The notes beneath the pieces are model-generated. The model worked only from the letters and a program-made list of their open reading frames with translations, made no database searches and was not told the origin of the DNA. From Saccharomonospora viridis DSM 43017 (GTDB lineage Bacteria; Actinomycetota; Actinomycetes; Mycobacteriales; Pseudonocardiaceae): 64,000 nucleotides of DNA. Below are positions 59,953-64,000 of the stretch, one piece after another. The translations under genes and the position numbers were made by a program. The stretch lies in NCBI RefSeq assembly GCF_000023865.1, contig NC_013159.1, positions 186,001 through 250,000 on the forward strand. The letters run 5' to 3'. Numbering within the stretch: position 1 is the first letter of the stretch; each line of letters starts with the position of its first letter.

Positions 59953-61883
59953 ACGCCGTGCGTGACCTCCTCCTCGGCGTGCGGCTGTCGTTCGGTACGG
60001 GACGCGCCCGCGGGGTCGGCCTGCTGCGGACGGGGTTGACCGCGTTCGGGGTCGGGCTCGCGGTCGCCGGGCTGTTGCTGGTCTTCGCCTCCTTCCACGG
60101 CCTTTCCGAGCGACTCGAACGCATCGGCGCCCGGACACCGATCGAGGCGAAGGCGGGGGAACCCGCACTCGGCTACCTGGCCCAGACCTCGTACTACCGG
60201 GGCGAGGAACTCACCGCCGTGTACCTGGAGCCCCGCCGCGAGGACGCTCCCGTGCCGCCGGGGGTGGACGCCGTACCCGCTGTTGGACAGGCCGTGGTGT
60301 CCCCGGGGCTGGCCGGGCTGCTCGTCTCCGACGAGGGTGCTCTGCTGCGGCCCCGCTTCGCCGACGTGGAGATCGTCGGCACGATCGGTGCCGAAGGCGT
60401 CGCCGAGCCCGGTGAGCTCTGGTATTACCTCGGTGCCGAGGGGCTGGACGAGGACCACGGGGCCGAGCTGGTCGGTGGGTTCGGAGCGCCTGTCGGTCCG
60501 TTCGAGATCGGTCCGTTCTTCACGGTCGTGTTCCTGGTCGCGGGCTCGATCCTGGTGAGCCCGCTGTTGGTGTTCATCGCGACCGGTAGCCGCCTCGCGG
60601 GTGCCGACACCGAACGCCGACTGTCCGCGCTACGTCTGGTGGGTGCCGACATCGGACAGATCCGACGCATCGCCGCGGCCGAATCGCTGATCGGCGCGTT
60701 CGTCGGATTGGTGTTGGCGGTCGGATTCTTCTTCGTGGGCCGTCCGTTGGTCGCGGGGGCCGACCTCGGGGGACTGGGTATGTACCCGCAGGATCTGGTG
60801 CCACCGTGGCCACTGGTGGTCGTCGTGGTCCTCGCGACCCCGGTCATCACCGTGGGCAGTGCGCTGTTCGGGCTGCGGAACGTCGTCGTGGAGCCGTACG
60901 GAATCGTGCGGGAGAGTGAGCCGACCCGGCGACGCGGTTGGTGGCGAGTGACGCTGGTGGGCGTCGGGGTGCTGCTTTTCCTGCCGGACGTGTGGCTGGG
61001 AGTCGAGCCCGGGGGAACCCTCAGCGCACTGTTCGCCGGCGTGGGTTCATTCGTGCTGCTCGTGGGGGTGTCGGTGTTGATGCCGTGGCTTGTCGAGTGG
61101 GTCGTCCGGCGACTGCGCGGCGGACCTCCGTCCTGGCAGTTGGGCGTGCGGCGGCTGCAGCTGGACAGTGGCACGCCCGCCAGGGTCGTCGCCGGGATCA
61201 CCGTGGTGTTCGCAGGGGCCATCACGGTACACACCCTGTTCGGCGGGGCCGGCGGTGTTGCGGTCGAGGAATCGAACGAGGTCCATGTGTTCGCGATCGA
61301 CGAGGAGGTCGAGCGGACGGCGATCGCCCTGTCGGACGGGGTGCCCGGGGTGACCGTGACCGGCCCCGGCAGGGTCACGCTCGACCCCGCTGTGCCGGAC
61401 GCGGTCGAACACCTGCGCAACGCGCTCGCTCCGTTGGGGTGGAAGGTCGAGATCTCCCGGGAGGCCGACGGTGCGGAGCTGGCGAACACCGAGGGGACCC
61501 TCGGTGCGGTGTTGGGGACCGCGAGTACGTTCACGCTGCTGTTGGCCGGCGGGAACCTGTTGGTGCTGACCAGCGCACAGGTGTTGCAACGACGTCGGGC
61601 GTTCGCGGCGCTGCGGGCGACCGGCGTGCCCGGCGGTGTGCTCGGCCGTTCGCTGCTGTGGCAGAACTGTGTGCCCATGCTGATCGGCGTGCTGCTCGCC
61701 ACGGCGGTGGGGCTCGGTGTGGCCGGGTTGATCGCGAGACTGTTCGACCAAAGGTTCCGTCCCGACTGGTTCACCCTGGCCGGGTACTCGGCGATGGTCG
61801 TGCTGCTGGTCGTCGCGGTGACCGGGGCGTCCCTGCCGGTTCTCAGAGCCGTGGTGAGGGAAACGGGCCTACGCGGTGAGTAG
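59949..61883 (+). CDS. FtsX-like ABC permease
   Basis: 644 residues with about ten membrane helices. The first follows the basic N-terminus (LLRTGLTAFGVGLAVAGLLL). A periplasmic domain follows, then a first FtsX block (FFTVVFLVAGSILVSPLLVF, LIGAFVGLVLAVGFFFVGR) and a second (STFTLLLAGGNLLVLTSAQV, LLIGVLLATAVGLGVAGLIA). With the preceding ATPase it forms an exporter or mechanotransmission system controlled by PadR. ATG at 59949. Confidence 0.9.
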   Translation: MNAVRDLLLGVRLSFGTGRARGVGLLRTGLTAFGVGLAVAGLLLVFASFHGLSERLERIGARTPIEAKAGEPALGYLAQTSYYRGEELTAVYLEPRREDAPVPPGVDAVPAVGQAVVSPGLAGLLVSDEGALLRPRFADVEIVGTIGAEGVAEPGELWYYLGAEGLDEDHGAELVGGFGAPVGPFEIGPFFTVVFLVAGSILVSPLLVFIATGSRLAGADTERRLSALRLVGADIGQIRRIAAAESLIGAFVGLVLAVGFFFVGRPLVAGADLGGLGMYPQDLVPPWPLVVVVVLATPVITVGSALFGLRNVVVEPYGIVRESEPTRRRGWWRVTLVGVGVLLFLPDVWLGVEPGGTLSALFAGVGSFVLLVGVSVLMPWLVEWVVRRLRGGPPSWQLGVRRLQLDSGTPARVVAGITVVFAGAITVHTLFGGAGGVAVEESNEVHVFAIDEEVERTAIALSDGVPGVTVTGPGRVTLDPAVPDAVEHLRNALAPLGWKVEISREADGAELANTEGTLGAVLGTASTFTLLLAGGNLLVLTSAQVLQRRRAFAALRATGVPGGVLGRSLLWQNCVPMLIGVLLATAVGLGVAGLIARLFDQRFRPDWFTLAGYSAMVVLLVVAVTGASLPVLRAVVRETGLRGE

Positions 61884-62015
61884 GGGTGAATAGGTCGGTG
61901 GCTGGGTGCGCGATGGGTGGGGGTGGGTGGATAGGCGCGGTGGAATGGGCACGAACAGGCCCGCTCGGTCAGGGCGTGTTCCACGGATGGAGGGAAACTG
62001 CGTAGCCTGTCGCTC

Positions 62016-62417
62016 GTGATCTGTCCCAAGTGCCAGAACGTGATGACGACGGTGGACAAGAACGGCATCCACATCGAGCAGTGCGGTGGTTGCCGGGGCA
62101 TCTTCTTGGACCGGGGCGAACTCGAACAGATCGTGCGCGCGGAGAACTCCTACTACGGTTCCGCGCCTCCGCCGCCCTACAGTCCGACCACCCAACCGCC
62201 GCCGCCACCGCCGCCTCCCGCGCTGCACGCCGCGCCCGCACCCACCCAGCACTACGGCCAGCCCCCCTACTACGGGGACTCGCCGAAGCCCTACCGGGGC
62301 GGCGGCTACTACGGCGATTCGCCCAGGCCCTACCAGGGCGGTTATTACGGGGACTCGCCGAGGCCGTACGGCGGGTACCGACGCAGGCGCAGTTTCCTGG
62401 AGAGTCTGTTCGACTGA
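62016..62417 (+). CDS. TFIIB-type zinc-ribbon protein with YYGDSP repeats
   Basis: 133 residues from a GTG at 62016. The N-terminal zinc ribbon is CPKC...C-GGC: ICPKCQNVMTTVDKNGIHIE, then QCGGCRGIFLDRGELEQIV. After a Pro-rich linker (PPPPPPPPAL) the tail has three YYGDSP(K/R)PY repeats and ends RRRSFLESLFD. The ribbon half is the zf-TFIIB family (YkuK-like). The Tyr/Pro repeats resemble low-complexity tails of membrane-associated actinobacterial proteins. It is 8 nt upstream of a second zinc-ribbon gene. Confidence 0.8.
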   Translation: MICPKCQNVMTTVDKNGIHIEQCGGCRGIFLDRGELEQIVRAENSYYGSAPPPPYSPTTQPPPPPPPPALHAAPAPTQHYGQPPYYGDSPKPYRGGGYYGDSPRPYQGGYYGDSPRPYGGYRRRRSFLESLFD

Positions 62418-62425
62418 CCTCGGAC

Positions 62426-63088
62426 GTGCTCGATCTCAAGATCTGCCCGGCCTGCGGTGATCGGGCGCAGCGGCCGGCCGTGGAGGAGGAGCGGCTGGTG
62501 TGCGCGGCGTGTGGTCATCGCGCCGCGTTCCACCGGCTGCCCCTGTTCGCGCTGACCGGTCCCAGCGGTGGTGGCAAGTCCACGGTGGGGCCCGAGCTCG
62601 CCCGCAGACTCTCGGGCGAGGTGGTGGTGTTGGAGCAGGACGTCCTGTGGACGGGCGGGCTGCGCGACGACGTCGACGGGCATCCGCGATTCCGGTCGAC
62701 CTGGTTGCGGATGGCGGCGATGATCCACCAGAGCGGGCGGCCGGTGGTGCTGTGCGGAACGGTGGTCCCACCCGAGTTCGAGCCGCTGCCGGAGCGGGTG
62801 TTCTTCGCCGACATCCACTATCTGGCCCTCGTGGCCGAGCCCGAGGTGTTGACTCGGCGATTGCGGGCCCGTCCCGCGTGGCGGGGGTGGGACGAACCGC
62901 GGATCGCGGAGATGTTGGAGTTCACCGAGTGGTTGCGGCGGGAAGCGGCGGGGATGTCCCCTCCCGTGGAGTTGTTCGACACGACCGAGGCGTCGTTGAC
63001 TGAATCGGTCGATCACGTCGAGCGCTGGGTGCGGCGGGGACTCGCCGCTCACCGGGCCTCCGAAGCCGTTCGAGTGGGCGCCGACTGA
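62426..63088 (+). CDS. Zinc-ribbon P-loop kinase-like protein
   Basis: 220 residues from a GTG at 62426. A short Cys4 ribbon opens the protein (ICPACGDRAQRP, LVCAACGHRAAF), followed by FALTGPSGGGKSTVGPELAR (Walker A) and PVVLCGTVVPPEF. The C-terminal part has a lid-like RRLRARPAWRGWDEPR. It looks like a nucleoside/shikimate-kinase-like P-loop protein with an added metal ribbon. Substrate unknown. Probably co-transcribed with the upstream zinc-ribbon gene. Confidence 0.75.
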   Translation: MLDLKICPACGDRAQRPAVEEERLVCAACGHRAAFHRLPLFALTGPSGGGKSTVGPELARRLSGEVVVLEQDVLWTGGLRDDVDGHPRFRSTWLRMAAMIHQSGRPVVLCGTVVPPEFEPLPERVFFADIHYLALVAEPEVLTRRLRARPAWRGWDEPRIAEMLEFTEWLRREAAGMSPPVELFDTTEASLTESVDHVERWVRRGLAAHRASEAVRVGAD

Positions 63089-63156
63089 GTGCTTGCAGGG
63101 TGCTTGCAGAAGTTAGCAGGCAGGCGTACGGTCGGAATCGAGGAGGTGTCCGCGTC

Positions 63157-63627
63157 ATGGCACGGACATCGACGCGTGACGGCGGCCACGACGAGACCTC
63201 GTCGGCCGCCGGAAGCGCCGAGTCGGACGGCCCGATGGACCGGGTCGCCAGCCTGGGTAAGGACATCGGCGCCTACATCAGGCAGCAACGCAACCACGCC
63301 AAGATCTCGTTGCGGCAGCTGTCGAAGCTCGCCGGGGTTTCCAACCCGTATCTCAGCCAGATCGAACGGGGACTGCGCAAACCCAGCGCCGAGATCCTGC
63401 AACAGATCGCCAAGGGGCTGCGCATCTCCGCCGAGGCCCTGTACGTACAGGCGGGAATCCTCGACCGCCCCGTCGGCGGCCCCGTGGTCGACGCGGTTCG
63501 CGCCGATGCCTCACTCACCGAACGGCAGAAGCAGGTGCTGCTCGACGTGTACGAGTCGTTCCTTCGGGAGAACCAAGGGATGGAGGCCGCGGGTGAGCAG
63601 CGCCCCGACCGGAAACACAAGGAGTGA
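63157..63627 (+). CDS. XRE family regulator (Rv0474-like)
   Basis: 156 residues from the ATG at 63157 with GAGGAGGTG upstream. The HTH is KISLRQLSKLAGVSNPYLSQ, followed by IERGLRKPSAEILQQIAKGL. The N-terminal about 35 residues are Ser/Asp rich. M. tuberculosis has the same order, an XRE gene (Rv0474) followed by hbhA (Rv0475), which supports the call for the next gene. Confidence 0.88.
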   Translation: MARTSTRDGGHDETSSAAGSAESDGPMDRVASLGKDIGAYIRQQRNHAKISLRQLSKLAGVSNPYLSQIERGLRKPSAEILQQIAKGLRISAEALYVQAGILDRPVGGPVVDAVRADASLTERQKQVLLDVYESFLRENQGMEAAGEQRPDRKHKE

Positions 63628-63633
63628 GCCACG

Positions 63634-64000
63634 ATGGAGACCACACGAACCGAGGACGTCCGCAAGGTGGTGAATACGGCGAAGGAGCAGGTCAGGACAT
63701 CGCTGTTGGCGGCGCTCGGTGCGGGCAGCCTGGCCGGCCGGGCCGTGGTGGAGACCGTGTCCAAGGCGAAGACGCGTGTCAGCTCCAGCAGTGACGCCGC
63801 GAAGAGGAACGTCGAGGACCTGCCGTCCGAGCTGGGAGAGCTCCGCGAGCGGCTCGATCCCGCCGAGCTGCGCAAGACGTGGGACGAGTACACCGACGCG
63901 ATGGTGAAGCTGTACCACCGGCTGGCCGCCTCGGGCGAGCAGACCTGGGACGAAGTAGTGGAGCCGCAGGTCAAGCGCGGTATCGAACAGGTCGAGGAGG
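63634..64000 (+). CDS. hbhA: HbhA-like heparin-binding protein (C-terminus off the right edge)
   Basis: 122 residues are visible from the ATG at 63634 (AAGGAG about 10 nt upstream, overlapping the XRE stop region). The pattern VRTSLLAALGAGSLAGRAVV, then EDLPSELGELRERLDPAELR and YTDAMVKLYHRLAASGEQ follows HbhA. The Lys/Ala-rich heparin-binding tail would lie beyond the window, so its presence cannot be checked. In non-pathogens the family is linked to lipid inclusion and envelope growth rather than adhesion. Confidence 0.8.
   Translation, partial: METTRTEDVRKVVNTAKEQVRTSLLAALGAGSLAGRAVVETVSKAKTRVSSSSDAAKRNVEDLPSELGELRERLDPAELRKTWDEYTDAMVKLYHRLAASGEQTWDEVVEPQVKRGIEQVEE

Noticed and set aside
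1-64000. CRISPR arrays, IS elements with transposase, rRNA genes, riboswitches
   Set aside because: I read for regularly spaced identical repeats, DDE transposases and conserved aptamer cores and saw none. The short tandem repeats found are too short or too diverged to be CRISPR.

Overview
The window is a chromosomal segment of a high-GC actinobacterium. The evidence is the GC-rich codon use, frequent GTG starts, GTGA/ATGA coupled genes, and several actinobacterial hallmarks: a conservon (cvnABCD), a PPE/EspG type VII secretion pair, a RsbW-SigF pair, an HbhA-like gene behind its XRE regulator, and bacterial NHEJ genes. The overall set suggests Pseudonocardiaceae (a Saccharomonospora-like genus is my best guess). 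The family is an inference; the phylum is close to certain.

Layout. 0-11.5 kb is core-like: Ku and a LigD-phosphoesterase-like gene, SigF with its anti-sigma factor, an Rv2629-type (baeRF2) protein, a TauE/SafE permease, a HisC-like aminotransferase, a dienelactone-hydrolase-like protein, an orphan type VII trio (helical partner, PPE, EspG), and acetoacetyl-CoA synthetase. Two tRNA genes (Ser-GCU, Arg-ACG) follow at 11.6-11.8 kb. From tRNA-Arg to about 20.6 kb lies an accessory island: a tyrosine integrase broken by a frameshift at a perfect 17-bp palindrome, the tail of a type I methylase gene (hsdM), and a compact regulated cassette. The cassette holds a 5-formyl-THF cyclo-ligase-like protein, an XRE/TPR regulator, a small Cys protein, an ATPase-fold protein, a Gfo/Idh/MocA dehydrogenase, a DegT/StrS aminotransferase and a NUDIX hydrolase. 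It is followed by a cadI-arsR metal/arsenic pair that sits between two copies of the NUDIX 3' end.

20.6-39 kb is a mix of small transcription units: a lipoprotein epoxide-hydrolase-like enzyme, a methyltransferase divergent from an XRE-cupin regulator, DUF421, a DUF262-AlbA_2 fusion that looks like a stand-alone defence gene, an asparagine-synthetase-like protein without its glutaminase cysteine, a TetR/luciferase-like monooxygenase pair with two operator palindromes, a YdcF protein, a MerR regulator, an ADP-ribosylglycohydrolase, a spermidine-synthase-like protein, and an ABC exporter translationally coupled to a histidine kinase and response regulator. 39.8-44.3 kb is the conservon. 44-53.9 kb holds a methyltransferase, the glcDEF glycolate oxidase operon, a divergent P450, a PP2C phosphatase and membrane proteins. 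54-64 kb holds a large secreted Pro/Thr-rich protein, a DapC-like aminotransferase, DUF445, a three-box DnaA cluster, a PadR-controlled ABC/FtsX exporter with two perfect operator palindromes, two zinc-ribbon genes, and the XRE-hbhA pair that runs off the right edge.

The most unusual parts are the tRNA-Arg island with its biosynthetic-looking cassette, the duplication bracketing cadI-arsR, the DUF262-AlbA_2 fusion, and several enzymes that keep a family fold but lack a key catalytic residue.
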